From JBCFAY01 sp038562375 (lineage in GTDB: Bacteria; Bacillota; Clostridia; Christensenellales; CAG-138), in the NCBI GenBank assembly GCA_038562375.1, contig JBCFAY010000019.1, forward strand, positions 1 through 61,737: a stretch of 61,737 bases of DNA, in the 5' to 3' direction. Below are positions 1-8,727 of this stretch, piece by piece. The translations under genes and the position numbers were made by a program. Under the pieces are notes generated by a model that saw only the letters and a list, made by a program, of their open reading frames with translations, was not told where the DNA came from and searched no databases. The first letter of the stretch is position 1. Each line of letters starts with the position of its first letter.

Positions 1-150
1 CTCAACAGCAAGGACAACTGCTACAACGCCGAGATACTGCAAAAGAAGCTTGAGCGGATCGACGCGCATATCGCGGAATATCTTGCGAGGATGGACAAAG
101 AGGACGGACGCGAACCGGATAAACCAGTCCAATACCATTTATGGACATAA
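1..150 (+). pseudogene. IS1182-family transposase fragment
   Basis: The frame is open from base 1 and reads NSKDNCYNAEILQKKLERID, followed by an IAEYLARMDKED stretch. This is typical of the central charged region of IS1182-family DDE transposases. Homology stops near base 117, where an IS110-family fragment in the opposite orientation begins. The last codons to the stop at 148-150 are therefore junction-derived. The 5' part lies outside the window. Family call is from recognised motif pattern, not a search. Confidence 0.7.
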
Positions 151-394
151 GAGTGTTTGGGATCAGCTGCAATTGCTTAGCGATAGCAGCGTCAAAGGTT
201 TTGATTTGGCTTTGCAATGCCCGGATGGAAGCGATGGATACAGCAAGTACCTGATTCACAGAATCGTTGACCGATAAAGGAAGCCGGTATGAGCTTTTTG
301 CAGCCTGCTGAACCTTCTTTGCAACCGAGGCCGGGTCGCTGAATCGTTGCCGCCCTTTCTCGTGGATAAATGCTGTAAGCTCCTTAATGTCCAT
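118..394 (-). pseudogene. IS110-family transposase fragment (truncated both ends)
   Basis: The reading frame down from 394 encodes about 92 residues that resemble the middle of IS110-family transposases: an FIHEKGRQRFSD block, a SSYRLPL block, an SIRALQSQIKTFD helix and the start of the helix-hairpin-helix GIG motif (TLMSINGIG). The N-terminal RuvC-like DEDD domain and the C-terminal transposase_20 domain are missing. The fragment sits inside an IS1182 remnant, giving a nested IS scar at the left edge of the island. It cannot be functional. Confidence 0.75.
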
Positions 395-472
395 ATAGCG
401 TCATTTAAATATGGAGAAAAACAGTGCCATAATGTAAAACGGGTGCAACCCATGCGGGCGCGCATCACTTTA

Positions 473-2055
473 TCATAAACCAGGAAGGTATTTATCGTAG
501 GAACTTTTGAGGTTCGGATCATCGGGTATTTCGGAAGGGACGCCCCGACCCGCACGCACCCCCGCCATGAGCAAGCCGACGGTCTCCCTGGAGATTTCGG
601 CTTCGTGGAGTGTGCCAATAATTTCACCCTCGTATAGGATCATAACTCGATCCGACAGCTCCAGTATTTCATCCAATTCCGTGGATACAAGCAACACCGC
701 CGCGCCTTTCGTCCGTTCGTCCAAAATGCGGCTTTGGATATATTTCGTTGCACCGATATCGAGCCCTCTGCTAGGATGCATCGCTATCAACAGTTTCGGA
801 TTTCTCTCAATTTCACGCCCTACCACGAGTTTTTGCTGATTTCCGCCGGAGAGCTTCCCAGCCATTTCATCAATTGTGGGCGTTTTTACATTATATTTCT
901 GGCATAATTCAACACAGTGGCTGTCCACCCATTTCCAATTCAGAAAACCTGATTTGGAATACGGTTTTTTGTAATAGCTCATCATGATTAGGTTTTCTTT
1001 CACGGACATATCTTTTGCCATGCCCATTTTGCATCGGTCCTCCGGTATATGGGATACGCAGTGTTGAAGTATCTCCCTCGACCCCATAAGCGTGGTATCC
1101 ACGCCGTCTATAATGATTTTGCCGGATACGGCTTTCCGCAGCCCTGTTAAACATTCCACCAGCTCCGATTGACCATTGCCGTCCACCCCCGCAACGCCCA
1201 GTATCTCTCCTTCCCGGGCCTGAAAACAAACGTTTTTCAATGCTAGTAGTCCTTTGTTGTTCAACGCGTTCAGCCCTGAAACCTCTAGTACGACCTTGCC
1301 CGGCGAAACCAACTCCTTCTGCGTGGTCAGCGGGACGTCCTTTCCCACCATGAGACGGGCCAGTGTTTCTTTGTCCTTGATATCCGAGATATTGACCGTT
1401 GCTATCGACTTGCCCATGCGCAACACCGTGCAACGATCGCAGATTTCCATGACCTCCGCCAATTTGTGCGTGATAAAGATTACGGTATGGCCTTCCCCGG
1501 TCAATTGCCGAATCATCGCGAAAAGCTCCCGTACCTCCTGTGGCGTCAGTACAGCGGTTGGTTCGTCCAGTATCAGTAGATCCGCACCCCTGTAAAGGGT
1601 CTTGATGATCTCCAGGCGCTGCTGCTGCCCCACGGAAAGCTGCCAGACTTTTGCGAACGGATCGATCTTTATACCATATTTTTCAGCTATGGTCTGCACG
1701 TCTTTCGCCGTTTTATTCAGGTCCAGCACTGATTTATTGCTGTTCATCCCCAGAATAACATTTTCGATTACGGTCAACGCTGGGATCAGCATAAAGTGCT
1801 GATGCACCATGCCGATTCCCAATTCGATCGCCTCTTTCGGGTTTTTGATGTTTACAAGCCGGTCCCTGAGGTAAATCTCGCCCGCGTTCTGGCGATATAG
1901 TCCATAAAGGATATTCATCAACGTGCTTTTCCCGGCGCCGTTTTCCCCCAGCAAAGCATGGATTTCTCCTTTTTTCCACGCTTAGATTCACATTTTCATT
2001 GGCGGTGATCCCGGGGAAAGTCTTGGTTATATTTTTCACTTCCCAAAAATGCCAT
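473..2055 (-). pseudogene. Nucleoside-type ABC ATPase of module 1, with two N-terminal frameshifts
   Basis: This is the ATP-binding subunit (two fused ABC domains, RbsA/YufO type) of the module-1 importer. The long open part starts inside Walker A (GENGAGKST) and runs through both ABC domains to SYDKYLPGL. The start expected from the Shine-Dalgarno GGAGG is ATG at 2055. From there, two single-base insertions must be removed: one in a GGG run near 2042 and one in an A6 run near 1972. Removing both gives MAFLEVKNITKTFPGI, then NLSVEKGEIHALLGENG, an exact family-like N terminus. Both changes are in homopolymers, so either the gene is decaying or the assembly has errors. A GTG at 2039 restores only the middle segment. 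It lies last in its operon, next to IS scars. Confidence 0.75.
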
Positions 2056-2072
2056 TATCAATTCCTCCAAAT

Positions 2073-2993
2073 CTACTCTTTACAGTAGGGTTGGCCCAGT
2101 GCCGCCGGAGCGGCCGATTTCTTCACAAAGCCGCAGAGCGCCAATATGGTCAGGGCATAGGGCGCCATCAGCAGAAATTGGAACGGTATATCGGTGCCCG
2201 CTGCCTGCAGCCGGTACATAATCGCTTCACCTGCGCCAAAAACCAAGGAGGCTCCCACGACGCCCAACGGATTGAAATTCCCAAAAATTACTGCGGCTAC
2301 CGCCATGAATCCCCGCCCAGCCACCATGTTTTCTGTAAAAAAGCTCAGGGAGCCCAGGGATATAAAGCATCCTGCGAACCCGGCCATAAGTCCGCTGTAG
2401 AGAATCGCTCCATAGCGGACTTTGTAGACGTTGATCCCCAATGTGTCGCAAGCCTTATGGTGTTCACCCACGCCCCGTATTTTCAATCCCAAATTGGTTT
2501 TGAACATTACAAACCAAGCGATCGGGGCCAAAAGCAAAATGATATAAACCGGCAGAGGCTGGTTGAAAATTGCTTCGCCGATGACGGGGATCTGGCTCAA
2601 GCCAGGAATTTGGATCGGCTTGAAGGAATCGATTTTAGGCGGCGACATATTCAGCCCGAAAATGACCCGGGACAGAGTGGTGGTCAAGCCTAGGCCCAAG
2701 GTGTTGATCGCCGTGCCCACCACAGTTTGATCCGCGCGAACGTGAACGGTAAAATAAGCGAAAATTAACGCCAACACCATTGCGGAAACCATAGCCAGTA
2801 TCACGCCAACCCATACGCTGCCGGAGATATAGGAACCGACCACTCCCATCAGAGCGCCCGTTAGCATCATCCCCTCCGCGCCGATGTTCACTATACCAGA
2901 TTTTGCACTGAACACGAGGCCCATGGCGCATATCATGATTGCCGTGGCGGCGCGGATATCCGTCGCAAGAAAATTGGTAATTTCCGTAATCAT
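2073..2993 (-). CDS. ABC importer permease, YufQ/NupQ type (module 1)
   Basis: This 306-residue inner-membrane protein is of the branched-chain/ribose permease superfamily and has about eight or nine hydrophobic segments. The signature SGIVNIGAEGMMLTGAL near residues 31-47 and GRGFMAVAAVIFGNFNPLG near 230 are typical of the second permease in BMP-dependent nucleoside importers. Its ATG overlaps the stop of the upstream permease (ATGA at 2990-2993), so the two are translationally coupled. It forms the channel with the 2990-4075 product. The ligand cannot be read from the sequence. The known family members carry nucleosides. Confidence 0.88.
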   Translation of the reverse strand: MITEITNFLATDIRAATAIMICAMGLVFSAKSGIVNIGAEGMMLTGALMGVVGSYISGSVWVGVILAMVSAMVLALIFAYFTVHVRADQTVVGTAINTLGLGLTTTLSRVIFGLNMSPPKIDSFKPIQIPGLSQIPVIGEAIFNQPLPVYIILLLAPIAWFVMFKTNLGLKIRGVGEHHKACDTLGINVYKVRYGAILYSGLMAGFAGCFISLGSLSFFTENMVAGRGFMAVAAVIFGNFNPLGVVGASLVFGAGEAIMYRLQAAGTDIPFQFLLMAPYALTILALCGFVKKSAAPAALGQPYCKE

Positions 2994-4075
2994 GATCTCA
3001 CTTCCTTTTCAGCGTGTATTTGGTTGCGTAACCAGTGATAGAAAATGTTCAACATCTCGCGCCCGATCACGAACAGTATGACCAGCGACTGAATGATCTG
3101 CACGATGGACACGGGTACCTCCGTCGCCATAAGCATTTTGCTGGAGCCGCTTCTGAGAAGCCCGAATAGAATCCCGGAAAAAAGAATGCCGAGTGGGCTG
3201 TTATTCCCTAAAAGGGCGACGGCGATACCGTCAAAACCGTAATTCGGGGAGAAATCCTGGAAAAGACGCAGTTGTACGCCTAAGATCTCGGTGCTCCCGG
3301 CAATTCCGGCAAAGCAGCCTGCGATAAACATCGCAAGCAGCACGCTTCTTTTTGTGTTGATCCCAGAGTATTGCGCCGCGCAGCGATTCAGTCCCACCAG
3401 GCGCAATTCGTAGCCCTTCGTCGTTTTCCACAGGAAAATATAATAGAAAAGAATGCACAGCAGCGCCAGTATCAGCCCCGCGTGCAGCCGTGTCCCGGAT
3501 AAAATCCGGGGCAACTGGGCGGATAGTGCCACCGCCTCAGATTGCGGGATACTGCCTCCGGGCTCCTTCAAAGGCCCGGTCACGAAATAGCTGATAAGCC
3601 GTATGGCCATGTAATTGAGCATGATCCCCGTGATCAGCTCACTAGCGCCGAAACGATTTTTTAGCCATCCCGTAAAAAGGCCGAGTAGCCCGCCTCCGAT
3701 CGCACCCGCCAAAAGGGTTAGGGGTAGATGTAGTACGGCGGGCAGCCCTGCAAGGCTGATCCCCACGAATGTTGCAAACAAGCCCCCTAAATATACCTGG
3801 CCTTCCGCGCCTAGGTTGATCAAGCCGCAGCGCTTGCCGATGGCAAAGCTCAGACCAGTAAAAATCAAGGGAATCGCTTTTACAAGCGTTTCTGCAACCG
3901 CATTTACGCTGCCCAGCGATCCCTGTAACATGCTCTTATACGCCAAAACCCAATCAAACCCCAGAATCGCCATAAAAATCGCGCAGATCCCCAACGCGAA
4001 CGCAAAAGAGACGATCGGATAACAAAGGACTTGGAGTTTTCCCAGCGCTTTAGCGGCTCCTGTTTTTACCTTCAT
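2990..4075 (-). CDS. ABC importer permease, YufP/NupP type (module 1)
   Basis: This 361-residue multi-spanning permease is partner to the 2073-2993 product. Family motifs include LINLGAEGQVYLGGL (about residue 90), the long cytoplasmic-loop segment FGASELITGIMLNYMAI and GFDGIAVALLGNNSPLGILFSG. The start is supported by GAGGAGG eight bases upstream of ATG 4075. Upstream lies a 430-base gap separating it from the BMP gene of the same module. In the other two modules the transporter genes are close-packed. Confidence 0.88.
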   Translation of the reverse strand: MKVKTGAAKALGKLQVLCYPIVSFAFALGICAIFMAILGFDWVLAYKSMLQGSLGSVNAVAETLVKAIPLIFTGLSFAIGKRCGLINLGAEGQVYLGGLFATFVGISLAGLPAVLHLPLTLLAGAIGGGLLGLFTGWLKNRFGASELITGIMLNYMAIRLISYFVTGPLKEPGGSIPQSEAVALSAQLPRILSGTRLHAGLILALLCILFYYIFLWKTTKGYELRLVGLNRCAAQYSGINTKRSVLLAMFIAGCFAGIAGSTEILGVQLRLFQDFSPNYGFDGIAVALLGNNSPLGILFSGILFGLLRSGSSKMLMATEVPVSIVQIIQSLVILFVIGREMLNIFYHWLRNQIHAEKEVRS

Positions 4076-4504
4076 GCATAGGCCTCCTCGTAATTGACCA
4101 TTACTTTAGATTGTTTCCTTATGAAACAGCTGCGTTTGACCGGCTCATTTTCAAATATACGGAATGTTGGGGCGCTCCAAAAAACCTCCGCGCGTGTCCG
4201 ACCAGGCCAGGCGATGTGTCCATAGATAAAGTAGTCGTGGATGAAGTAGTCGTTTGCTGCCCTGGGCTTATGCAAAATTCTGCTGACCTGTTCCTTTATG
4301 TCCTTCCAGTTTATCATATTTCGACGGCTTTTCTAAGACTTTGGAGTTCAGGTCAGCAGAACTTTAAAGCATCTTTCAGGTAGAAAATGTGCGGACACAT
4401 GCCTTTGATGTAAGACAGGCTGTCTTAATCGGCAGCCTGTCTCGTATGATTTTAGGGTAAAATCATAGCTCGTCTAAGGCAGAATCATGGTCGAATGACC
4501 CGTA
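4076..4504. other. Intergenic gap in module 1 with two strong hairpins
   Basis: This 429-base stretch separates the BMP gene (ends 4505) from the first permease (starts 4075), both on the minus strand. It holds a perfect 10-bp inverted repeat (4413-4422 with 4433-4442, 10-base loop) and a perfect 9-bp one (4446-4454 with 4458-4466, GGG loop). It also has a 15-base direct repeat around 4223-4252. There is no recognisable gene. An 81-codon frame at 4072-4317 has no family resemblance and is not annotated. The hairpins may lower read-through from the BMP gene into the permeases or stabilise the BMP message end. Neither has a clear U-tract on the minus strand. Confidence 0.6.
4413..4466 (-). promoter_or_regulatory. 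Tandem hairpins downstream of BMP gene 1
   Basis: Two adjacent perfect stems lie 40-90 bases downstream of the BMP stop codon. The first pairs AGACAGGCTG with CAGCCTGTCT. The second pairs ATGATTTTA with TAAAATCAT across a GGG loop. Such structures after a binding-protein gene commonly act as mRNA 3' stabilisers or partial terminators, giving an excess of binding protein over permease. This role is inference. Confidence 0.5.
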
Positions 4505-5566
4505 TTATTGGTAATCCTCCATTTTAATCGTTCCGTTCGCCATTTGCTTCTGGATGTTCTCCAACTTCTCGATTATCTCCTTAGGAACCTTTTCCTCAAA
4601 GCCATGCCAGGGGGAGAGGTATACGGCGCCTTCCGCAACCGACAGGTTCATAAATTCCGGTTTCAGCGTGCCCTGAAGATATTTTTCCACGACGTCCGTC
4701 ATCATGACTTTGCCGTCTTTGATGACGCTGTTGATCACGGTATCCGGAGCAAATTCGTTTTGATCGGTATTGCTACCGATGGCGATCGCGCCGTTTTCGT
4801 CGCAGGCCTCGATGCATCCCAGCCCGGACTGGCCCGCGTTGGCGAACAGAACATCCACCCCGTTGTTGATAAACGCTTTCGCCGTCTCTTTCATTTTGGC
4901 CGAATCCACATAGGAGCCGGTGTACGTACTGAATGTTTTTACATCGGGGTTCGCATATTTCGCACCGGCCAGAAAACCGTTGACGGAGGCGATGATCGGA
5001 GGGCTTTCCTGCCCACCGATCACGGCGACAGCGTTCTTTTCCGTGACTAACCCTGCGATGCAGCCCGCCAAAAAGCCCTGGGCAAAGTTATCGATATTTA
5101 CCGCGGTTACATTCGGTTCCTGTCCGACGGTCACGCTGGTATTCACAAAAGTCAAATCGGGATACGCAAGGGCCACTTTGGTAATGGTATCATAGAATTG
5201 TGAGCCATGGCCTATGATGAAATTGTATCCTTCATTGATATAGGAATAGATGACTTCCTCGATTTCAGACTGATCGATGCCTTCTCGATATTTTACGTCA
5301 AACCCATACTTTTTCTGAACTTCCAACAGCCCTGCATATGCGGTGGCGTTCCAACCCGCATCGTTTAGAGCGCCCTGCATCAGCAATACGATGCGAGGCT
5401 CCGCTTTATCCGATGCTGGAACCTCGGAGGACGCTGGAACCTCGGAGGATGATGCTGGGACCCCTGAGGATGATGCTGGAACTTCCGGCGTTCTCGCGCA
5501 CCCCGTTACAGAAAGGATTAAAGCGAGCACGCAAATCAAGGATACGATTTTTTTCCGGATCATCAT
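4505..5566 (-). CDS. BMP-family substrate-binding lipoprotein (module 1)
   Basis: This 353-residue surface lipoprotein of the basic membrane protein/PnrA/Med family is the extracytoplasmic substrate receptor of the module-1 ABC importer. It has a signal peptide with lipobox LSVTGC (lipid-modified Cys23), then a low-complexity linker of VPASSS repeats (residues about 29-51). The ligand-binding fold follows, with LLMQGALNDAGWNATAY near residue 60, FIIGHGSQF and NIDNFAQGFLAGCIAGL. Residues such as the DAGWN segment match the family's binding-site loop. AAGGAGG precedes ATG 5566. It lies 43 bases after the corrinoid protein gene. Characterised BMP proteins bind nucleosides, or riboflavin in one case. 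The ligand here is unknown. Confidence 0.9.
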   Translation of the reverse strand: MMIRKKIVSLICVLALILSVTGCARTPEVPASSSGVPASSSEVPASSEVPASDKAEPRIVLLMQGALNDAGWNATAYAGLLEVQKKYGFDVKYREGIDQSEIEEVIYSYINEGYNFIIGHGSQFYDTITKVALAYPDLTFVNTSVTVGQEPNVTAVNIDNFAQGFLAGCIAGLVTEKNAVAVIGGQESPPIIASVNGFLAGAKYANPDVKTFSTYTGSYVDSAKMKETAKAFINNGVDVLFANAGQSGLGCIEACDENGAIAIGSNTDQNEFAPDTVINSVIKDGKVMMTDVVEKYLQGTLKPEFMNLSVAEGAVYLSPWHGFEEKVPKEIIEKLENIQKQMANGTIKMEDYQ

Positions 5567-5609
5567 AATGTGCCTCCTTGCTAGTATTTTATTGGGAATT
5601 ATTAATTAG

Positions 5610-6272
5610 TTAGCATATTACCACAACATCATTATTTTTATTTTGCAATAATTGTTTACAGAGTTCCGCCGCTTGCGAAGCCGTCCGCGCATAGCCGTCG
5701 GCACCGATCTTCCTAGCCCATTCGGGTGTGATGGGGCCGCCACCCACAATGACTTTGTATTGATCGCGGATGCCTTCTTTTTTTAGCGCCTTGATCAACT
5801 CTTCCTGATAGTAGGAGGAGGTCGTCAACAACGTAGATACGCCGATTATTTTTGCGTTTACCCTTTTGGCTTCCGAAATGAATTCGGATACCGAGGTATC
5901 CGTTCCTAGGTTGACAACCTGAAAACCGCCGATGGACAATTGCGTATCCAGCAGATTTAAGCCGATGTCATGCAGATCGCCCTGGGCGCAACCGATCACT
6001 ATCGTGTCGTTTTTCAAAGCACCGCCTTTTTGCATATAAGGATTTACCGTATCGAGCAGCGCGTGCATAGCTTCGCCGCCAAGCATCAGTTCCGGCAGGA
6101 AAGCCTCCATATTGTTGAAAGCCTCACCCAACTGTTCCATCCCTGCGATGCCGCCATTGATGATCGCTTGCGGTTCTATTCCTTCTTGAACGGCCTTTTC
6201 TGCCAATTCCACGGCGAGGATATCATCGCCGTCATAAATGGCTTGTGCGATCTCTTGTAGAATTTGACTCAT
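5610..6272 (-). CDS. Corrinoid methyl-carrier protein (module 1, MtmC-like)
   Basis: About 220 residues. The protein carries the cobalamin cofactor that accepts a methyl group from the partner methyltransferase. It has an N-terminal four-helix cap (residues 1-85) and a Rossmann-like B12 domain with DLHDIG, whose His101 would be the lower axial cobalt ligand. The downstream ISTLL-type and VGGGPI segments complete the pocket. The start ATG 6272 (MSQILQEI) is chosen because GGAGGGG lies five bases upstream; a TTG at 6284 lies upstream of or within that ribosome site. The gene starts 16 bases after the methyltransferase gene ends, as expected for a cognate pair. Confidence 0.92.
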   Translation of the reverse strand: MSQILQEIAQAIYDGDDILAVELAEKAVQEGIEPQAIINGGIAGMEQLGEAFNNMEAFLPELMLGGEAMHALLDTVNPYMQKGGALKNDTIVIGCAQGDLHDIGLNLLDTQLSIGGFQVVNLGTDTSVSEFISEAKRVNAKIIGVSTLLTTSSYYQEELIKALKKEGIRDQYKVIVGGGPITPEWARKIGADGYARTASQAAELCKQLLQNKNNDVVVIC

Positions 6273-6288
6273 ACACCCCTCCAATAGA

Positions 6289-7668
6289 TTAAATATTTAA
6301 ACCCCGGTTTCTTAAATCTTCGCGAACCCTTTTTTCTATATCAGCCCATTCCTGGGTTGGTTTTAGGGTCTTCATATCGTAGCAATCGTAGAAGCTCTTG
6401 CCTTTTGGTTGGTTTTCCACAGTGGCCTCGTATTTCGAGAGGCAATATTCTGTCAATTCCAGGCCCTTATCCAAACTCATTCCAGCTGCCGCCTTGATAA
6501 CATCAGCGCTAAAAATCGCTTCCAGTGGGCTAAGGTAATTGCGCATCGTACCGCCCGCGGATCTTGGGCCGATCGTATACTCCATGCCAGAAACGCAGGT
6601 GGCGATCAAACCTCCCGCGTTGGTATACAGTATATCCTCCGTGCAGGGCCCGGCACTTTGATTGATAATTTTGTCTACGATCATATGGGAATTCCGGCTG
6701 GTAGCCTGCAGGGACATGCTCATCGCCCACAACCCCGGGCGGCTACAGGAGGTATTTAGGCGAACGTCGTAGATCGCGCTACCGGATACGTCCGATCCGA
6801 ACAAAGCAAACTGAATGATATCCGACGCGATGTTGGCAATTACCGAACCCTCCGGCGGGCCGCTGTATCCGCCGATCATGGAAGGGCAGCCCGATCGAAG
6901 TATTCCACCAAAGGCGGCAGTTGTCAACGCCTTGTTAAAATTGACGTAGTTAGTTTTCAGCTCTGCGGGCTGAAGCGCGATTCCCATCATGGGATTGTTG
7001 GGATGATAGGCTGCAGCGAATCCGCACATAAAGCCGTATTCTGTCACGGACGAAGACATCCCCATCTGGGAAATCCCGGGACGCCCCGCCCGCCACACAG
7101 CCTCTTCCCGTAGCCTGGCCTCCTGGATTCCCGCGGCAGTTTCAAAAGGTGTACCCGAAAATGTGGGATATCCATATACGGTATCTATGGATGGCCCCTG
7201 TAGGATATCTATGGACTTGCTTGCGATCAACCCTTCTACCAAAGGAACGTATATTTCTTCATCGATTTGGATTGATAATGAAGCGCAGTACAGGGGTTTT
7301 GTCGTATCCTCTGGCCTGCGGGCCTTCAATAATACCCTGTCTATCCCAAAACCCAGTTCCAGCTCCTCGGGAGCCTCTTTGAGCGCTTGAAGCAACTCAC
7401 CTTTTGAAAAACGTAGTATCGTTTCCGTATCCGTGCAAAAAACGCCCAACACCTCCGCTAACTCTAAACCCGCTTGGAAAAACCGGTCCGCCAACTCCAT
7501 ATCTTGGTTCACGCAAACAGCTGGGTTATAGGTCTTGCCGAGCTCGTATTTTTTTAACAGCCCTCTTATGGTATGTGGCAACACTTTATTGTCCCAGTCC
7601 TTCGCTGTACAGCTTTCTCCTTCTCGAATGCGGGATAGCGTTTCAACGATTTTCTTTACGGAAGCCAT
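6289..7668 (-). CDS. MtmB-family methyltransferase without pyrrolysine (Met202 at the Pyl site)
   Basis: This 459-residue protein is a homologue of archaeal monomethylamine methyltransferase MtmB (458 residues), not of the shorter-range MttB/MtgB family. Support comes from CTDTETILRFSKGEL near residue 78, the RAGRPG motif at 193-198, SAGPCTEDILY near 340 and the C-terminal GKSFYDCYDMKTLKPTQEW. In MtmB the pyrrolysine sits in AGRPGM-x-x-Pyl-G. Here the aligned residue is Met202, followed by Gly203. The frame has no internal TAG. It should transfer a methyl group from an N-methylated substrate to the corrinoid protein encoded next (5610-6272). Substrate unknown. First gene of its operon, with AGGGGG before the ATG and a good sigma-A promoter upstream. 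Confidence 0.88.
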   Translation of the reverse strand: MASVKKIVETLSRIREGESCTAKDWDNKVLPHTIRGLLKKYELGKTYNPAVCVNQDMELADRFFQAGLELAEVLGVFCTDTETILRFSKGELLQALKEAPEELELGFGIDRVLLKARRPEDTTKPLYCASLSIQIDEEIYVPLVEGLIASKSIDILQGPSIDTVYGYPTFSGTPFETAAGIQEARLREEAVWRAGRPGISQMGMSSSVTEYGFMCGFAAAYHPNNPMMGIALQPAELKTNYVNFNKALTTAAFGGILRSGCPSMIGGYSGPPEGSVIANIASDIIQFALFGSDVSGSAIYDVRLNTSCSRPGLWAMSMSLQATSRNSHMIVDKIINQSAGPCTEDILYTNAGGLIATCVSGMEYTIGPRSAGGTMRNYLSPLEAIFSADVIKAAAGMSLDKGLELTEYCLSKYEATVENQPKGKSFYDCYDMKTLKPTQEWADIEKRVREDLRNRGLNI

Positions 7669-7731
7669 ATGATTCCCCCTTTAATGATTTGCTTTTTTAT
7701 ATTTGTTGAATATATCGAAAATCTGTTCATA

Positions 7732-7754
7732 TGTACGATTTGTTTGTACGTACA
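7732..7754. promoter_or_regulatory. Candidate TetR operator overlapping the module 1 promoter
   Basis: The inverted repeat TGTACG (7732-7737) and CGTACA (7749-7754) has an 11-base spacer. It begins at the -10 edge and covers the expected transcription start of the module-1 operon. The adjacent divergent gene (7962) encodes a TetR-family regulator, the obvious candidate to bind here. Not tested. Confidence 0.45.
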
Positions 7755-7782
7755 ACTTAATATATCTCTTCGTTTTTGTCAA
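7754..7782 (-). promoter_or_regulatory. Sigma-A promoter of module 1 operon
   Basis: On the minus strand, TTGACA (plus positions 7777-7782) is followed by a 17-base spacer and TAAGTT (7754-7759). It lies about 90 bases before the methyltransferase ATG at 7668. The -35 is a perfect consensus match. The -10 matches 4 of 6. Confidence 0.6.
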
Positions 7783-7961
7783 TAGTTTTTTTGATAATTA
7801 TGTGTTATGCTATATCCCAGTTAAGCGAAGCTTGTTTTCGGCAAACAAGGGATTGATCGCTTTCAATGCAGGGCTTTCCTCGCCGCCCCTTATCGTGTTT
7901 TACTAATTGACCAATGATGTAATAATATTAAATGCAATAATGTCTTAACGGAGGAATTAAT

Positions 7962-8582
7962 ATGGGGAACATATCGATGCAGGAAAGAATTTTAGACGCG
8001 GCTCTTGAGGTCGTTGCAAAATATACCATTAACGGAACGAGGATGCATTTAATCGCCAAAGAGGCTGAACTTTTGACATCTAATATCCAGTATTATTTTC
8101 GTACCAAGGAAGCCCTTCTACTGGCGTTAAACCAGAAAATCCTATCCGAATTCGCCGAAGAAAGAAAAATAATGAGGGAGCAAGCTCCCGCCAGCTTTTT
8201 AGACAAGCTCAAGATTTTTTTTACGCAGAAAAAAAACATTATTTTAAACAAACGAAAGCAGGATAACACTCATTTTGATTTTTGGATACAAGGCCTAAAA
8301 CATAAAACTATCGGGGATTATTTTTACCAGTCCCAGGATGGCTGGCGCAAGGCTATCGCGGATACGATCGCGGAATATCTCCCAGAATCGGATCCACAAA
8401 TGCGTAAATATATCTCTTTGATCATGCTGTCCATGATGCAGGGCGCGTCCTTGCAGTACAACATCAGAGAAGGCTTCTTTGACTTGGATGTGTATTTTGA
8501 ATTGTGTTTTAAAATGGTATTGGCCGTCTTGGAAACGCAGCCTTCCTGCACGCCTTCCAAGACTATTCCTACGGACGCATAG
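7962..8582 (+). CDS. TetR/AcrR-family regulator (module 1)
   Basis: This 206-residue protein has an N-terminal helix-turn-helix (residues about 8-54: ILDAALEVVAKY, then SNIQYYFRTKEALLLAL). The C-terminal ligand-binding helical domain contains the FFTQKK, FDFW and WRKAIADTI...YLP segments. The same segments recur in the regulator at 31676-32266, so the two are paralogues. Start ATG 7962 has CGGAGG seven to eight bases upstream. It is divergent from the module-1 operon, with candidate operator DNA in the shared 293-base intergenic region. It probably represses that operon until a substrate-derived ligand binds (inference). Confidence 0.9.
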   Translation: MGNISMQERILDAALEVVAKYTINGTRMHLIAKEAELLTSNIQYYFRTKEALLLALNQKILSEFAEERKIMREQAPASFLDKLKIFFTQKKNIILNKRKQDNTHFDFWIQGLKHKTIGDYFYQSQDGWRKAIADTIAEYLPESDPQMRKYISLIMLSMMQGASLQYNIREGFFDLDVYFELCFKMVLAVLETQPSCTPSKTIPTDA

Positions 8583-8604
8583 AATCATAGCGCATTCATT
8601 CGAT

Positions 8605-8685
8605 CTAAACTACGCTTGAGATACTCATTGTGCCTACGCTCTTGTCACCTCGCAGCACGGTGATACGGTCTGAATACTCAATAAC
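8605..8685 (-). pseudogene. Remnant of a nucleoside-type ABC ATPase
   Basis: Read on the minus strand, this gives VIEYSDRITVLRGDKSVGTM followed by a few residues and a stop. VIEYSDRITVLRGGKSVGT is the segment after the first H-loop in RbsA/YufO-type ATPases (compare EICDRCTVLRMGKSIATVN in the 473-2055 gene). Flanking frames carry no further ATPase sequence. It lies directly downstream of the module-2 permease genes, the place where module 1 keeps its ATPase gene. It is probably a relic of an earlier operon order. Short match, so moderate confidence. Confidence 0.45.
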
Positions 8686-8727
8686 ACAGCGGCACGTGGG
8701 CGTCATCCGAATAGCATCTGCATTCGA

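Noticed and set aside
4072..4317. 81-codon frame overlapping the module 1 permease start
   Set aside because: No family resemblance, no ribosome site, and partly made of a short direct repeat.
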